DNA of 64,000 nucleotides, taken from Synechococcus sp. CBW1107 (GTDB lineage Bacteria; Cyanobacteriota; Cyanobacteriia; PCC-6307; Cyanobiaceae). The stretch covers positions 620,001-684,000 of the forward strand of contig NZ_CP064908.1 in the NCBI RefSeq assembly GCF_015841355.1, read 5' to 3'. This document shows, one piece after another, positions 46,889 through 56,584 of this stretch (its first letter is position 1; every line of letters starts with the position of its first letter). The notes beneath the pieces were generated by a model. The model was not told the origin of the DNA. It saw only the letters and a list, made by a program, of their open reading frames with translations, and searched no databases. Position numbers and translations under genes: made by a program.

Positions 46889-48154
46889 ATGCTGCGAGCG
46901 ATGGTTGATCCCAACGCCTTGACCAGCGAGCTCGCCCCAGCGGCCAGTCCCCTCAGCCCCGAGCAACTGCGGGAGTTGATGCCCGCCCTGGCCAACAAGA
47001 CCTATTTCAACTACGGGGGCCAGGGCCCCCTTCCCACACCAGCGCTGCAGGCGATCACCGCCAGCTGGCAGTGCATCCAGGAGCTGGGGCCCTTCACCGC
47101 CGACATCTGGCCCTGGCTGGAGCTGGAGGTGGGGACTTTGCGGAGTGCTCTGGCCGCGCTCTGCGGGGTTCCGCCCCACCGTCTGGCGCTCACCGAGAAC
47201 GTCACCAGCGGTTGCGTGCTGCCGCTCTGGGGTCTGCCCTGGCAGGCGGGCGATGAACTGCTGATCAGCGATTGCGAGCATCCGGGCGTGGTGGCCGCCT
47301 GCCGTGAGCTCGCCCGCCGCGAGGGGCTCACGATCTCCACCCTGGCGGTGAAGGAGCTGCGCTACGACGCTGATACCACCGACACCGATGTTCTCCAAGC
47401 CCTTGAGAGCGCCCTCACCCCACGCACCCGCCTGGTGGTGCTCTCGCACCTGCTCTGGAACACCGGCCAGTTGATGCCGATCACGGCGGTGGCCCAGCGG
47501 CTGAGCGCGCACCCTCGCCAGCCCTGGCTACTGGTGGATGCGGCCCAGTCGGTGGGGAGCCTGCCGCTGGCTGAGGCCGGTGCGCCTGGAGCGGCAGCGG
47601 TGGCCGACATCTACGCCTTCACCGGCCATAAATGGTGCTGCGGTCCAGAAGGACTGGGGGGCGTGGCGCTCTCGGAGCGGCTGCTGGCGGAATCGCAACC
47701 CACCCTGGGAGGCTGGCGCAGCCTGGCCAACGAAAGCAACAACGGAGCGGGTTGGCACAGCGATGCCCGCCGCTTCGAAGTAGCCACGTCCTGCACCCCC
47801 CTGCTGGCAGGCCTGCGCACCGCGTTGGAGCTCCTGGATGCCGTAGCCGCGCCTCAGCAACGGCTGGAGCTGATCCGGCAGCGCAGTGGGCAGCTCTGGA
47901 GCGGCCTGTATCAGCTGCCGGGCGTTCGGCCCCTGCTCAAAGCGCCGCCGCCGGCGGGGCTGGTGAGTTTTGTCGTGGAAGGGCTTGATCCAGCCGATCT
48001 GGTGCGCCGGCTGGGAGAGCAAGCCGTCTGGCTGCGCACCCTCGACGATCCGTATTGCCTCAGGGCCTGCACCCACATCACCACCACGGCCGAGGAAGTG
48101 GAATGGCTGCTAGAGGCCCTGGCCAAGCTCACTGCGCCCGGCCGGGGCCTTTGA
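46889..48154 (+). CDS. Class V PLP-dependent enzyme, cystine-lyase (C-DES)-like
   Basis: This 421-residue aminotransferase-fold enzyme has the PLP lysine in F-T-G-H-K-W-C-C-G-P-E-G-L near 250, and the E-N-V-T-S-G near 107 and L-L-V-D-A-A-Q-S near 215 segments. These resemble the cyanobacterial L-cysteine/cystine C-S lyase (Synechocystis C-DES) more than IscS/SufS, which carry an active-site Cys loop that I do not see. It may provide persulfide for Fe-S assembly. ATG 46889 or 46901 may be the start. It is convergent with aqpZ, 4 bases between stops. Confidence 0.82.
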   Translation: MLRAMVDPNALTSELAPAASPLSPEQLRELMPALANKTYFNYGGQGPLPTPALQAITASWQCIQELGPFTADIWPWLELEVGTLRSALAALCGVPPHRLALTENVTSGCVLPLWGLPWQAGDELLISDCEHPGVVAACRELARREGLTISTLAVKELRYDADTTDTDVLQALESALTPRTRLVVLSHLLWNTGQLMPITAVAQRLSAHPRQPWLLVDAAQSVGSLPLAEAGAPGAAAVADIYAFTGHKWCCGPEGLGGVALSERLLAESQPTLGGWRSLANESNNGAGWHSDARRFEVATSCTPLLAGLRTALELLDAVAAPQQRLELIRQRSGQLWSGLYQLPGVRPLLKAPPPAGLVSFVVEGLDPADLVRRLGEQAVWLRTLDDPYCLRACTHITTTAEEVEWLLEALAKLTAPGRGL

Positions 48155-48158
48155 TCGC

Positions 48159-48899
48159 TCAGTCGCTGCGGCTGTCGAGCAGGTGGCGCTGCACCCAGCC
48201 GGCCAGCAAAGCCCCGGCGATCGGGGCCAGCCAGAACAGCCACAGCTGACCCACGGCATCACCACCCACCCAGAAAGCCACGCCGGTGCTGCGGGCCGGG
48301 TTCACCGAGGTGTTGGTGACCGGAATGCTGATCAGGTGGATCAGCACCAGGCTCAGGCCGATCGGCACCCCGGCCAGGTCCTTGATCGCATCCTTGTGGG
48401 TGGCACCCAGGATCACCAGCAGGAAGATGAAGGTGAGCACCACCTCGATGATCAGCGCCGGCAGCAGGCCATAGCCACCAGGAGAGTGGGCGCCGAAGCC
48501 GTTGGTGGCCAGGGGGTTGCTGCCGGTGAGCTCGAAGCCGGGCCGGCCACTGGCGATGCCGAGAAGAAGGCCACCAGCGATCAGACCGCCGAGCACCTGG
48601 GCGGCGATGTAGGGAAGCAGCTGCGAGCCGGGATGACGGCCACCGGCCCAGAGGCCAAAGGTGACCGCCGGATTGATATGGCAACCGGAGATGTGCCCGA
48701 TGGCGTAGGCCATGGTGAGCAGGGTGAGGCCGAAGGCCAGTGACACCCCGAGGAAACCGAGACCGAGGGGATTGGCTCCTGCCTGGTCGTAGGGGAAGGC
48801 GGCGGCCAGCACGGCGCTGCCGCAGCCGCCGAACACCAGCCAGAAGGTACCGATCAGCTCAGCGAGGAACTTCCTCGACATGGGCACAGGGGAAGACAT
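48159..48899 (-). CDS. aqpZ: Aquaporin Z
   Basis: This 246-residue, six-TM water channel has two N-P-A motifs, in H-I-N-P-A-V-T near 75 and S-V-N-P-A-R-S near 199, and the Arg after the second motif for the selectivity filter. The long loop with [11 protein letters not shown] is typical of AqpZ. It is known in Synechocystis to affect osmotic and glucose responses. It stands alone, convergent with the C-DES-like gene and 102 bases from murE. Confidence 0.95.
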   Translation of the reverse strand: MSSPVPMSRKFLAELIGTFWLVFGGCGSAVLAAAFPYDQAGANPLGLGFLGVSLAFGLTLLTMAYAIGHISGCHINPAVTFGLWAGGRHPGSQLLPYIAAQVLGGLIAGGLLLGIASGRPGFELTGSNPLATNGFGAHSPGGYGLLPALIIEVVLTFIFLLVILGATHKDAIKDLAGVPIGLSLVLIHLISIPVTNTSVNPARSTGVAFWVGGDAVGQLWLFWLAPIAGALLAGWVQRHLLDSRSD

Positions 48900-49001
48900 G
48901 GAACGGTGTAAGCGCTAACGGACGGGGCAAAGGTACTGGCCAGGGGATTTTTCGACCGGGTGTTGCTGCAGACGTCAACGTTCCTGTCACTCGCGGGCGG
49001 C

Positions 49002-50528
49002 TCAGCCGAGCCTTGAGCGCAGGGCCTTCTCGGCCTCCTCCCGGTCGTCGAAGTGGATCTTGGTCGTTCCCAGGATCTGGTAGTCCTCATGGCCCTTGCC
49101 GGCGATGAGCAGCAGATCGCCGGGCTCTGCCGCGGCGACGGCCGCGGCGATCGCGGCAGCCCGATCCACCTCCACCGTCAGGTCGGTGCCGGCAGGGATG
49201 CCGGCCACCACGTCGTCGAGGATGCGCTGGGGATCCTCGGTTCGGGGGTTGTCGGAGGTCACCACCACCCGGTCGGCCAGCCGCGCGGCGATCGCGGCCA
49301 TCTGGGGACGCTTGCCCCGGTCGCGGTCGCCGCCGCAGCCGAACACGCAGACCAGCTGACCCCTGGCAAAAGGCCGGCAGGCCGCCAGCGCATTTTCAAG
49401 ACCATCGGGGGTGTGGGCATAGTCGACCAGCACCGCCGGCAGCTCAGCGGCCTCTGGGAGCACCACCCGCTCCATTCGTCCGGGCACGCCCCGGAAACTG
49501 GGGATGGCCTCCAGCAGCTGGGACAGCGGCAGGCCCTGCTGCTGCAACGCCCCCACCGCCTGCAGCAGGTTCATCAGATTGAAGCGGCCCACCAGGGGGG
49601 AACGGAACGCTCCGCGCCCCAGAGGCGTGATCAGGGTGCCGCTCACCCCATCGGCGGCGAAGATCAGGTCGTCCAGACGCAGCTCGGGTGGATCCTCCTG
49701 GGGCACTCCGGGGGTCGCCGGAACCAGGGAACTGCGCCAGAGCCGTTCGCCCAGCGATTCAGAGAGGCGTTCGGCCAGCCGGGCGCCCCAGGGATCGTCG
49801 ATGTTGACCACGGCGGAACCATCCAGCAGGTCCGTTGAGAACAGTCGTGCCTTCGCCTCGAAGTAGGCCTCCATCGAGGGGTGGTAATCGAGGTGGTCCT
49901 GGGTGAGGTTGGTGAACACCGCCCCGGCGAAGTGGCAGCCGGCCACCCGGCGCTGGTCGAGGGCGTGGGAGCTCACCTCCATGGCCGCCAGCTGAGCTCC
50001 GGCCTCCACCGCCCGGGCCAGCTGCCCCTGCAGCACATCGGCGAAGGCTGTGGTGTGAGAAGCCGTGACGCTGTATCCGGGCCAGCGGTTGATCAGGGTG
50101 CCGAACAGGGCCGTGGACCGGCCACAGGCGGCGCCGAGGTGCTCGATCAGGTGCGTGGTCGTGGTCTTGCCATTCGTGCCGGTCACGCCGATCAGGGCCA
50201 GGTGCCGGCTGGGGTCGTGCCAGAACGAGGCCGCCAGCCGTCCGGCCCATTCCGCCACCGGCTCTTCCAGCACCAGCACCGGATCGTCCGGCCCTGGCGG
50301 ACGCTGGGCCGCTGCCGCCGGCCCGATCACCGCCGCCGCCGCCCCCCGCTCCAGGGCGGCGGGCCAGAAACTGCCCCCATCGACCTGACTGCCTGGCAGA
50401 CCGATGAAGAGGGTGCCGGCGGCCACGCGGCGTGAATCGCAGCTCAGGCCGGTGACCACGGCATCGGGCAGCTGGGCGGGAATCGCCACAGCACAGTCCT
50501 GCAGAAGGGAATGAAGCAGCTGTGGCAT
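49002..50528 (-). CDS. murE: UDP-N-acetylmuramoyl-L-alanyl-D-glutamate-2,6-diaminopimelate ligase
   Basis: This 508-residue cytosolic Mur ligase adds meso-DAP to UDP-MurNAc-L-Ala-D-Glu. The ATP motif G-T-N-G-K-T-T-T is near 116, Y-A-H-T-P near 350, and the DAP-selecting motif D-N-P-R near 413, which separates it from Lys-adding ligases. Domains follow the usual order N-terminal, central, C-terminal. ATG 50528 is the start. It is followed on the same strand by no close gene, and preceded by the glutaredoxin-like gene, 51 bases away. Confidence 0.96.
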   Translation of the reverse strand: MPQLLHSLLQDCAVAIPAQLPDAVVTGLSCDSRRVAAGTLFIGLPGSQVDGGSFWPAALERGAAAAVIGPAAAAQRPPGPDDPVLVLEEPVAEWAGRLAASFWHDPSRHLALIGVTGTNGKTTTTHLIEHLGAACGRSTALFGTLINRWPGYSVTASHTTAFADVLQGQLARAVEAGAQLAAMEVSSHALDQRRVAGCHFAGAVFTNLTQDHLDYHPSMEAYFEAKARLFSTDLLDGSAVVNIDDPWGARLAERLSESLGERLWRSSLVPATPGVPQEDPPELRLDDLIFAADGVSGTLITPLGRGAFRSPLVGRFNLMNLLQAVGALQQQGLPLSQLLEAIPSFRGVPGRMERVVLPEAAELPAVLVDYAHTPDGLENALAACRPFARGQLVCVFGCGGDRDRGKRPQMAAIAARLADRVVVTSDNPRTEDPQRILDDVVAGIPAGTDLTVEVDRAAAIAAAVAAAEPGDLLLIAGKGHEDYQILGTTKIHFDDREEAEKALRSRLG

Positions 50529-50579
50529 CGGGAGGTCACCCCCAGGGGCGGGGGCTGGTGCTGAGGAGTTCGGGCTGTT

Positions 50580-50894
50580 TTAAGCGTTTGGAGGCGGGCC
50601 GGGCAGCTCGGCCAGACACTTCCGCAGCCAGCGCTGGAGGCCATCACCCCCCAGCCGTGGCCCGACCCGTGGCAACAGCTGCGCGTGCCCCTGCCTCACC
50701 ACCGCCAGCAGCGGCACCTCCAGCCCGTAACGGGCCTGAAGGTCGGGATCGTGATCCACATTCACCACCTGCAACCGCGGCGGCGGCACCAGGGCCCGCA
50801 GACGTTCCTCGAGGCCCTCGCACAGGCAACAGCCATCACGGCTGTAGAGGAGCAGTGCTGGCAGGGGGGGGGCGGGCTGAGTCGGCTGATTCAC
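50580..50894 (-). CDS. Glutaredoxin-like (DUF836) protein
   Basis: This is a small thioredoxin-fold protein of about 104 residues with [14 protein letters not shown] near 19-32 (C-x-x-C type pair), then V-V-N-V-D-H-D-P-D and the cis-Pro segment E-V-P-L-L-A-V. DUF836 proteins are predicted redox or disulfide partners without a known substrate. The GTG at 50894 overlaps the yidD stop (GTGA); an ATG at 50912 in frame is an alternative. Confidence 0.8.
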   Translation of the reverse strand: MNQPTQPAPPLPALLLYSRDGCCLCEGLEERLRALVPPPRLQVVNVDHDPDLQARYGLEVPLLAVVRQGHAQLLPRVGPRLGGDGLQRWLRKCLAELPGPPPNA

Positions 50895-51187
50895 TCGGGC
50901 ACCGGATCGCATCCGCAGGGTGTGAAGGGGTGGCAGCGCAGGAGGCGCCTCAGCGTGAGCCAGCCACCCCGCCAGGGGCCATGGCGCTGGATCGCCTCGA
51001 GGCCATAGGCGCTGCAGCTGGGAATGAACCGGCAGCGTGGACCCAGCAGGGGGGAGAGCCAGCGGCGGTAGCCAGCGATCAGGGCGAGCAGGGCGAGCTG
51101 CAGGGCCCGGCTGAGGCTGGAGAAGCCAACGGATAAGATCGACAACTGGCGTTGCACGACCGGGTGCCTGGAGGATGCCTCCAGCAT
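50891..51187 (-). CDS. yidD: Membrane protein insertion efficiency factor YidD
   Basis: This small basic protein (98 residues from ATG 51187) is thought to assist YidC. The defining Cys-rich segment is [12 protein letters not shown] near 53, followed by R-R-L-L-R-C-H-P-F near 80. An N-terminal amphipathic helix ([12 protein letters not shown]) is at about 25-40. In many bacteria yidD lies between rnpA and yidC; here it is 11 kb away, divergent from rpsD, and overlaps the glutaredoxin-like gene by GTGA. Confidence 0.9.
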   Translation of the reverse strand: MLEASSRHPVVQRQLSILSVGFSSLSRALQLALLALIAGYRRWLSPLLGPRCRFIPSCSAYGLEAIQRHGPWRGGWLTLRRLLRCHPFTPCGCDPVPE

Positions 51188-51260
51188 GCTCCCCGGAAGG
51201 CCTGGCCCACGGCCAGCCTGCGCGCTTCGTTCCAGAACCCCGTCCTCTGTTCCTGTCTGC

Positions 51261-51869
51261 ATGTCTCGCTACCGCGGTCCTCGTCTGAGGGTGACGCGGC
51301 GCTTGGGAGACCTTCCCGGTCTCACCCGTAAGTCCGCCAAGCGGGCTTATCCCCCCGGTCAGCACGGCCAAGCCCGTCGCAAGCGCTCCGAATACGCCAT
51401 CCGCCTCGAAGAGAAGCAGAAGCTTCGCTTCAACTACGGCATCTCCGAGCGCCAGCTCGTGCGCTACGTGAAGAAAGCGCGCGCCCAGGAGGGTTCCACC
51501 GGAACCAACCTGCTGAAGCTGCTGGAGAACCGCCTCGACAACATCTGCTTCCGCCTCGGCTTCGGCCCCACCGTGCCCGGTGCCCGTCAGCTGGTGAACC
51601 ACGGCCACATCACCGTCAACGGCCGCGTGGTCGATGTGCCCAGCTACCAGTGCCGTGCCGGCGACGTGATCGTCGTTCGCGAACGCAAGGCCAGCCGCCA
51701 GCTCGCCGAGGGCAACCTGGAATTCCCGGGTCTGGCCAACATCCCCCCCAACCTCGAACTCGACAAGAACAAGTTCACCGCCAAGGTGAACGGCCGGATC
51801 GAGCGCGAGTGGGTGGCCCTCGAGATCAACGAACTGCTGGTGGTTGAGTTCTACAGCCGCAAGGTCTGA
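51261..51869 (+). CDS. rpsD: Ribosomal protein S4
   Basis: This 202-residue primary 16S rRNA-binding protein of the small subunit begins [17 protein letters not shown] is near 30, the S4 RNA-binding domain is at about 90-155 ([21 protein letters not shown]), and the C-terminus ends V-V-E-F-Y-S-R. It lies alone rather than in the S10/alpha operon, as is usual in cyanobacteria. A strong terminator follows at 51900. Confidence 0.97.
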   Translation: MSRYRGPRLRVTRRLGDLPGLTRKSAKRAYPPGQHGQARRKRSEYAIRLEEKQKLRFNYGISERQLVRYVKKARAQEGSTGTNLLKLLENRLDNICFRLGFGPTVPGARQLVNHGHITVNGRVVDVPSYQCRAGDVIVVRERKASRQLAEGNLEFPGLANIPPNLELDKNKFTAKVNGRIEREWVALEINELLVVEFYSRKV

Positions 51870-51899
51870 GGCACGTTCACAGCCTCGTTTTCTCAAACG

Positions 51900-51927
51900 G
51901 CCCCTGCCCTGCGCAGGGGCTTTTTTT
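51900..51927 (+). terminator. Rho-independent terminator of rpsD
   Basis: An 8-bp perfect GC-rich stem (51900-51907 GCCCCTGC with 51913-51920 GCAGGGGC), a 5-base loop and seven T's at 51921-51927 follow the rpsD stop by 30 bases. It is the only textbook terminator I could find in the window. Confidence 0.93.
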
Positions 51928-51965
51928 GTAGCGATGGCGTGTCAGCTGCTTCAGACGTCGACTGC

Positions 51966-52970
51966 TCATCCCAGACCCAGGACACGCTGAGCATTGGTGC
52001 GGCACACCTTGATCCGCTGGTCTTCGGAAATGTCAGCGTTATCGATCCAGTCAGCAGCCAGCTGTATGTCTTCATAGGGATAATCAGTGGAAAACATCAC
52101 TGCGTCATCCCCCATCGCTTCCAGCGCACATCGAAGAGGTGCATCAGCACAAACTCCGGATGTTGTCACAGTGACATGCTTCTTGATCGTCTCTGATGGA
52201 GGGCGACTCAGGGAGCGCCCGATTGTCGTCACCCCGGCCCGGCTGTCCAGCCGCCAGAGCATGAACGGGAGGGTTTCGCCCATGTGGCCGAGAATCAGCC
52301 TCGCCCGAGGGTGTCGATCAAACACCTCGCTAAACACCAGTCGGAGAATGTGGGTGGCCGTGTCACAGGTCCAACCCCATAGAGCGCTCTCCAACTCGGG
52401 ATATCCTCGGAAAGCCTCGACCTGTCCTTTCACCAGGCCTGGATGCAAGTAAAGGGGGACATCAAGTTGCTCAAGCGTATGCCAGAATTGAGAGAAATGC
52501 GGCTCGTCGAGATAAACTCCATCAGTGGCGCCATTCACGAGCACTCCCAGAAACCCCAACTCCAGGACACAACGCTTGAGCTCGTTGCAAGCGGCATCAA
52601 CATCCTGTAAGGCCAAACAGGCGAAGCCGCGGAACCTCTCAGGGGCTAGCGCAATGCGTGTGTGCAGAAAATCATTCCCGCGGCGGGCAAGATCCACCGC
52701 AAGGGCTACATCTCCCATCGATTGGACACCCGGCAGCGTCTGGGACAGCACAGCAATGGAGATGCCAGCCCGATCCATGGCGAGAAGGCGATGCTCTGCA
52801 ATCTCCGGCAAAGCGGCCTCAATAATGGGAAAAACTTCAGGATCAAAAAAACTCACCTCGTTAATCGATGGTTCGAGGCCAGGGGCGCTGAAATGTTCCT
52901 CTAAAGCAATTTTGTTGACAATCCCTGGCATGGAGTGGATGGCGTCGGAAGGACCATGGGTAATGGTCAT
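51966..52970 (-). CDS. Amidohydrolase-type decarboxylase (gamma-resorcylate/2,3-DHBA decarboxylase-like)
   Basis: This 334-residue metal-dependent TIM-barrel protein of the ACMSD-related amidohydrolase-2 family has the N-terminal metal site E24-x-H26 (A-L-E-E-H-F), as in gamma-resorcylate and 2,3-dihydroxybenzoate decarboxylases, then Y-L-H-P-G near 175, G-H-M-G-E near 235, and S-T-D-Y-P near 299. The substrate is unknown; aromatic acid decarboxylation is inferred from the family. Two 60-base lines inside it have 45-48% G+C, against 77% in a sampled line of trpC next door, so it is probably acquired. The start may be ATG 52931, closer to family length. Confidence 0.82.
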   Translation of the reverse strand: MTITHGPSDAIHSMPGIVNKIALEEHFSAPGLEPSINEVSFFDPEVFPIIEAALPEIAEHRLLAMDRAGISIAVLSQTLPGVQSMGDVALAVDLARRGNDFLHTRIALAPERFRGFACLALQDVDAACNELKRCVLELGFLGVLVNGATDGVYLDEPHFSQFWHTLEQLDVPLYLHPGLVKGQVEAFRGYPELESALWGWTCDTATHILRLVFSEVFDRHPRARLILGHMGETLPFMLWRLDSRAGVTTIGRSLSRPPSETIKKHVTVTTSGVCADAPLRCALEAMGDDAVMFSTDYPYEDIQLAADWIDNADISEDQRIKVCRTNAQRVLGLG

Positions 52971-53001
52971 ACCTATTCAACAGGAATCAGCTCAGCCAGC
53001 A

Positions 53002-53886
53002 TCAGCCATCGATCAGATTCTCGAGGGCGGCTGTCACGTCGGCTTCGCGCATCAGGGCCTCGCCCACCAGCACGGCATCGGCGCCGGCGCCCATCACCCG
53101 GTCGAGATCATCCCGACTGGCCAGCCCCGACTCGCTCACCAGCAGGGCACCATTGGAGCGCAGACGCTCGCCGTAGCGGGCCATCAACTCCTCGGTGGTG
53201 GCCAGGTCGGTGTGGAAGCTGGTGAGGTCACGGTTGTTGATGCCGATCAGGTCGACGCCCTCAAGCGCCAGCGCCCGCTCCATCTCGCCGGCGTCATGCA
53301 CTTCCAGCAGCACCGCCAGCCCCAGGTTGTGGGCCACCTTGAGCAGGTAGGTGAGGTCCTGGTCAGAGAGGATGGCGGCGATCAGCAGGGCGGCATCGGC
53401 CCCGGCGGCACGGGCCTGATACAGCTGATAGGGCGTGAGGATGAAGTCCTTGCAGAGCAGGGGCAGGTCGACGGACTGACGCACCTCCACCAGCACCTCG
53501 AAACCCCCCTGGAAAAAGGCCTTGTCGGTGAGCACCGACAGACAGCTGGCCCCGCCGGCCCGGTAGCCACGGGCGATGCTCACGGGGTCGAAATCCGCGC
53601 GGATCACCCCTTTGCTCGGGCTGGCTTTCTTCACTTCGGCGATCACGGCCGGCTTGCGGCAGCTGGCGCGCAGGGCCGCCACGAAGTCGCGGCAGGGGGG
53701 GAGTTCGGCCACCTGCTGCTTGAGCTTCTCCAGGGGCACCCTCTCGCGCGACGCCGTGATGTCCCGGTCCTTCTCCCAGAGGATCTCCTCGAGAATGTGA
53801 CGGGGGGCCGCCTCGTCGTGAGGGATGCCGTACTGCAGGTGGGCCACCCGCACGGGGGGATTGGGGGGGCGTCGACGGATCTCCAA
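53002..53886 (-). CDS. trpC: Indole-3-glycerol-phosphate synthase
   Basis: This 294-residue TIM-barrel enzyme converts CdRP to indoleglycerol phosphate in Trp synthesis. Motifs are [11 protein letters not shown] near 96 (catalytic Lys), L-C-K-D-F-I near 144, L-L-E-V-H near 198, G-I-N-N-R-D-L near 218 and S-E-S-G-L near 250. Cyanobacterial homologues begin [10 protein letters not shown], which places the start at TTG 53886; GTG 53907 and ATG 53943 are also in frame. It is an isolated trp gene, on the same strand as lpd upstream. Confidence 0.93.
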   Translation of the reverse strand: MEIRRRPPNPPVRVAHLQYGIPHDEAAPRHILEEILWEKDRDITASRERVPLEKLKQQVAELPPCRDFVAALRASCRKPAVIAEVKKASPSKGVIRADFDPVSIARGYRAGGASCLSVLTDKAFFQGGFEVLVEVRQSVDLPLLCKDFILTPYQLYQARAAGADAALLIAAILSDQDLTYLLKVAHNLGLAVLLEVHDAGEMERALALEGVDLIGINNRDLTSFHTDLATTEELMARYGERLRSNGALLVSESGLASRDDLDRVMGAGADAVLVGEALMREADVTAALENLIDG

Positions 53887-53970
53887 GGGCTGGTGGCAGC
53901 GGAACACGGACCACGATCGTAGGAGCGCTGCGCGCCGGGCCAATCGGACATGCCGGCGGCGGGCGAAGGA

Positions 53971-55419
53971 TCAGACCAGTGCCGCGGCCGCCTGCTTGTA
54001 GGCCACCTCCACCACTTCACTCAGGGTTGGGTGGGTGTGCACCTCGTTGGCCAGCTCGCGCACGCTCTGGCGCCGGGCCACGGCATTGGCGATCTCCTGG
54101 ATCAGATCGGCGGCATGCAGTCCGTAGATGTGGGCCCCCAGCACCTCGCCGCTGCTGCGGTTGAACAGGAGTTTCATCAGGCCGTCGCTTTCGAGTTCCG
54201 CCAGCGCCTTGGAGTTGGCCTTGAAGTAACTGCGCACCAGGCCCAGCTCGAAACCATCCGCCGCCGCCAGCTCCCTGGCCTCGACTTCGCTCAGGCCAAC
54301 GGAACTGATCTCGGGATGGGTGAAGGTGGCCGCCGGGATCGAGCGGTAATCGATCAGGCGCTGATGACCCAGGATGTTGTCCACGGCCACGCTCCCCTGG
54401 GCGGCGGCGGTGTGGGCCAGCATCATCTTGCCGGTCACATCGCCCACGGCCCAGAGATGCGGCAGGGGCTCGCCATCCACCAGCACGCGCATGGCCTCGT
54501 CCACCGGAATGAAGCCGCGGTTGGTGGTCACACCGACGCTCTCCAGGTTGAGGTCCTTGCTCACGGGCACCCGGCCGGTGGCCACCAGCACGGCATCCAC
54601 CTCCAGGGTCTCCACGGGCTCGCGGCTGGCCATCTCCACCAGCTCGATCCGCACCGGCGATCCCGGGGTCACCGTCTTGGCCAGAACCCCGGAGCGGGCG
54701 TCGATGTCGCGGCCGTCGATGAGCTTGCGCGCGGCGATCTTGGCGATGTCGGGATCGAAGGTCGGCATCACCCGGTCGAGGGCTTCGATCATCGTGACCT
54801 CACAGCCCAGGGCCGTGTAGACGTCGGCGAATTCCAGACCGATGTAGCCACTGCCGATGATCGCGATCCAGCGGGGCAGCCACTCCAGACTGATGGCCTC
54901 GTCGCTGGTGAAGACGGTGCGGCCGTCGGTTTCGATGCCGGGCGGCACGAAGGGATCGGAGCCGGTGGCGATGATCACGTCACGGGCGGAGTACACCCGC
55001 TCGATGCCGCTGGCTTCGCGCACCGCCACCCGCTGCGGGCCCTCGAGCCGCCCCTTGCCCCGCAGGATCGTGGCCCCCGCGCGCTCGAGGGTCTTGGTGA
55101 GGTTGGAGCGGATCGTGGCCACCAGCTGGTTGGCGTGGTCGGCGATCTTCTGGCGCTCGAAGCGCACCGGGGCCGCATGGATGCCGAAGTCGCGCAGATG
55201 CTCGGCGTCCGCCAGCTCCCGCACACGGCCACTGGCGGCCAGCAGGGCCTTGGAAGGCACGCAGCCCCGGTTCACGCAGGTGCCGCCCATGTCGCGCGAC
55301 TCCACGATCGCCGTGCGCAGGCCATGGTCGGCGGCATGCTTGGCGGCATCGAAGCCGCCATAACCGGCACCGATCACGATCAGATCGAAGTCAAAGCTGG
55401 CTGCGCTGGCGTCGCTCAC
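53971..55419 (-). CDS. lpdA: Dihydrolipoyl dehydrogenase
   Basis: This 482-residue FAD-disulfide oxidoreductase (E3) reoxidises dihydrolipoamide of pyruvate dehydrogenase and glycine decarboxylase. The FAD site G-A-G-Y-G-G-F-D-A-A is near 17, the redox disulfide C-V-N-R-G-C near 48, the NAD site G-S-G-Y-I-G near 190, and the catalytic base in H-T-H-P-T-L-S-E near 458. The start is GTG at 55419. It overlaps the methyltransferase stop by 4 bases (GTGA). Confidence 0.95.
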   Translation of the reverse strand: MSDASAASFDFDLIVIGAGYGGFDAAKHAADHGLRTAIVESRDMGGTCVNRGCVPSKALLAASGRVRELADAEHLRDFGIHAAPVRFERQKIADHANQLVATIRSNLTKTLERAGATILRGKGRLEGPQRVAVREASGIERVYSARDVIIATGSDPFVPPGIETDGRTVFTSDEAISLEWLPRWIAIIGSGYIGLEFADVYTALGCEVTMIEALDRVMPTFDPDIAKIAARKLIDGRDIDARSGVLAKTVTPGSPVRIELVEMASREPVETLEVDAVLVATGRVPVSKDLNLESVGVTTNRGFIPVDEAMRVLVDGEPLPHLWAVGDVTGKMMLAHTAAAQGSVAVDNILGHQRLIDYRSIPAATFTHPEISSVGLSEVEARELAAADGFELGLVRSYFKANSKALAELESDGLMKLLFNRSSGEVLGAHIYGLHAADLIQEIANAVARRQSVRELANEVHTHPTLSEVVEVAYKQAAAALV

Positions 55420-56288
55420 CTGGGCTGCTGCGGTTGGTGCCCCGCATTCTCCCCCGTCAGCTGACGCCAGCGCTCCAGAAGCAGCGGTGCGGCGGCCACC
55501 GCCACATTCAGCGATTCCACTGCCCCGCTGTGGGGAATGGTGACCTGGTGGCTGCTGACTGCCAGCAACTCCGGAGCCAGCCCGGCCCCCTCATTGCCGA
55601 GCAGCAGCACCGTGGGGCGGGTCCAGTCGAGCTGCCAGTAGGGCAGCCCACCAGCCACCACCGAAGCCACCACCTGGGCGCCGCCCCTGCGGGCCGACTC
55701 CAGGCGGGGCAGCAGCTGCTCGAGCCGACGGCAGGGCAGGGCCAGGGCCGCGCCGGCGGAGGCGCGCAGCACCTTGGGCTGGAAGGGGTCGGCCCCCTCC
55801 GCCAGCCAGAGCTCCTCCACCCCCGCCGCCAGGGCGGTGCGCATCAGAGTGCCGAGGTTGCCTGGATCCTGAAGGCGATCGAGGGCCAGCACGAACTCGG
55901 CACCCTCGCCAGCCGGCGGCTCCGGCCAAGGCAGCGTCAGCACCACTCCATCGGGATGGGTGGTGGTGGCCACCGCCTCCAGCACCGGCTGAGCAACCGG
56001 TTGCAGCACCGCGGCCATCCACGGGTGGGCCTCCAGAAGCGAGCGCTGACGCTCGATCCAGACCGGGCTGGCCAGCACCTGGCGGGGCCGCAGGCCCAGG
56101 CGCAGGGCCTCTTCCAGCAGATGGGTGCCCTCCAGCAGCAGCAGGTTCTGCTCCCGGCGACCACGGGACTGGTGAAGAGTGCGCAACCGTCCAACCAACG
56201 GATTGCGCCGGCTGGTGATCAGCTCACGCGCCAGGGGCACCCAGGGGGAGCCTGAGCCGGCCTCAGAACGACTGACGGCGGCGCACAT
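55416..56288 (-). CDS. TrmH/SpoU family RNA 2'-O-methyltransferase
   Basis: This 290-residue SPOUT methyltransferase of rRNA or tRNA uses SAM in a trefoil knot. An N-terminal substrate-binding part (about 24-110, S-R-R-N-P-L-V-G-R-L) is followed by motif 1 N-L-G-T-L-M-R-T-A near 149, motif 2 L-L-L-G-N-E-G-A-G-L near 232, and motif 3 I-P-H-S-G-A-V-E-S-L-N-V near 251. The target nucleotide is not evident. ATG 56288 is used, but GTG 56240 would remove the overlap with the 82-residue gene upstream and fits the family N-terminus. Confidence 0.9.
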   Translation of the reverse strand: MCAAVSRSEAGSGSPWVPLARELITSRRNPLVGRLRTLHQSRGRREQNLLLLEGTHLLEEALRLGLRPRQVLASPVWIERQRSLLEAHPWMAAVLQPVAQPVLEAVATTTHPDGVVLTLPWPEPPAGEGAEFVLALDRLQDPGNLGTLMRTALAAGVEELWLAEGADPFQPKVLRASAGAALALPCRRLEQLLPRLESARRGGAQVVASVVAGGLPYWQLDWTRPTVLLLGNEGAGLAPELLAVSSHQVTIPHSGAVESLNVAVAAAPLLLERWRQLTGENAGHQPQQPR

Positions 56289-56511
56289 GCATCGGGTCCT
56301 TGATCAGGAGCCCGGATTCCTCCAGATCGACACCCCGGATCGAAGCCACCTCACCCTCGATGCCCTCGCTGCTGAGGTTCTCCACCAGCCGGCTCACCAC
56401 GATGTCTTCGATGGTGGATTCATCCATGCCATCGGGAGTGAGGCTCTCGAGAAACTTGCCGATCTTCTTGGCAACCACCTCAGAAGAATTCGTGATCTTG
56501 ATGACAATCAT
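56263..56511 (-). CDS. Conserved-looking 82-residue protein of unknown function
   Basis: This small acidic protein has a clear alpha/beta pattern: M-I-V-I-K-I-T-N-S-S-E-V-V-A-K-K-I-G-K, an acidic loop (D-G-M-D-E-S-T-I-E-D-I-V-V), then L-V-E-N-L-S-S-E-G-I-E-G-E-V. No Cys, TM or signal is seen. I believe it is a cyanobacterial conserved protein, but I cannot name the family. ATG 56511 is the start. It overlaps the methyltransferase start by about 26 bases and lies next to the tRNA-Leu gene. Confidence 0.75.
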   Translation of the reverse strand: MIVIKITNSSEVVAKKIGKFLESLTPDGMDESTIEDIVVSRLVENLSSEGIEGEVASIRGVDLEESGLLIKDPMHVRRRQSF

Positions 56512-56584
56512 GGGTGAGGCTGCACCACGGCTGAGGGCACGGGCCCCTGCAGGGGAGGTGAGGAGGGCGTGGGCTGAGGGAAAG

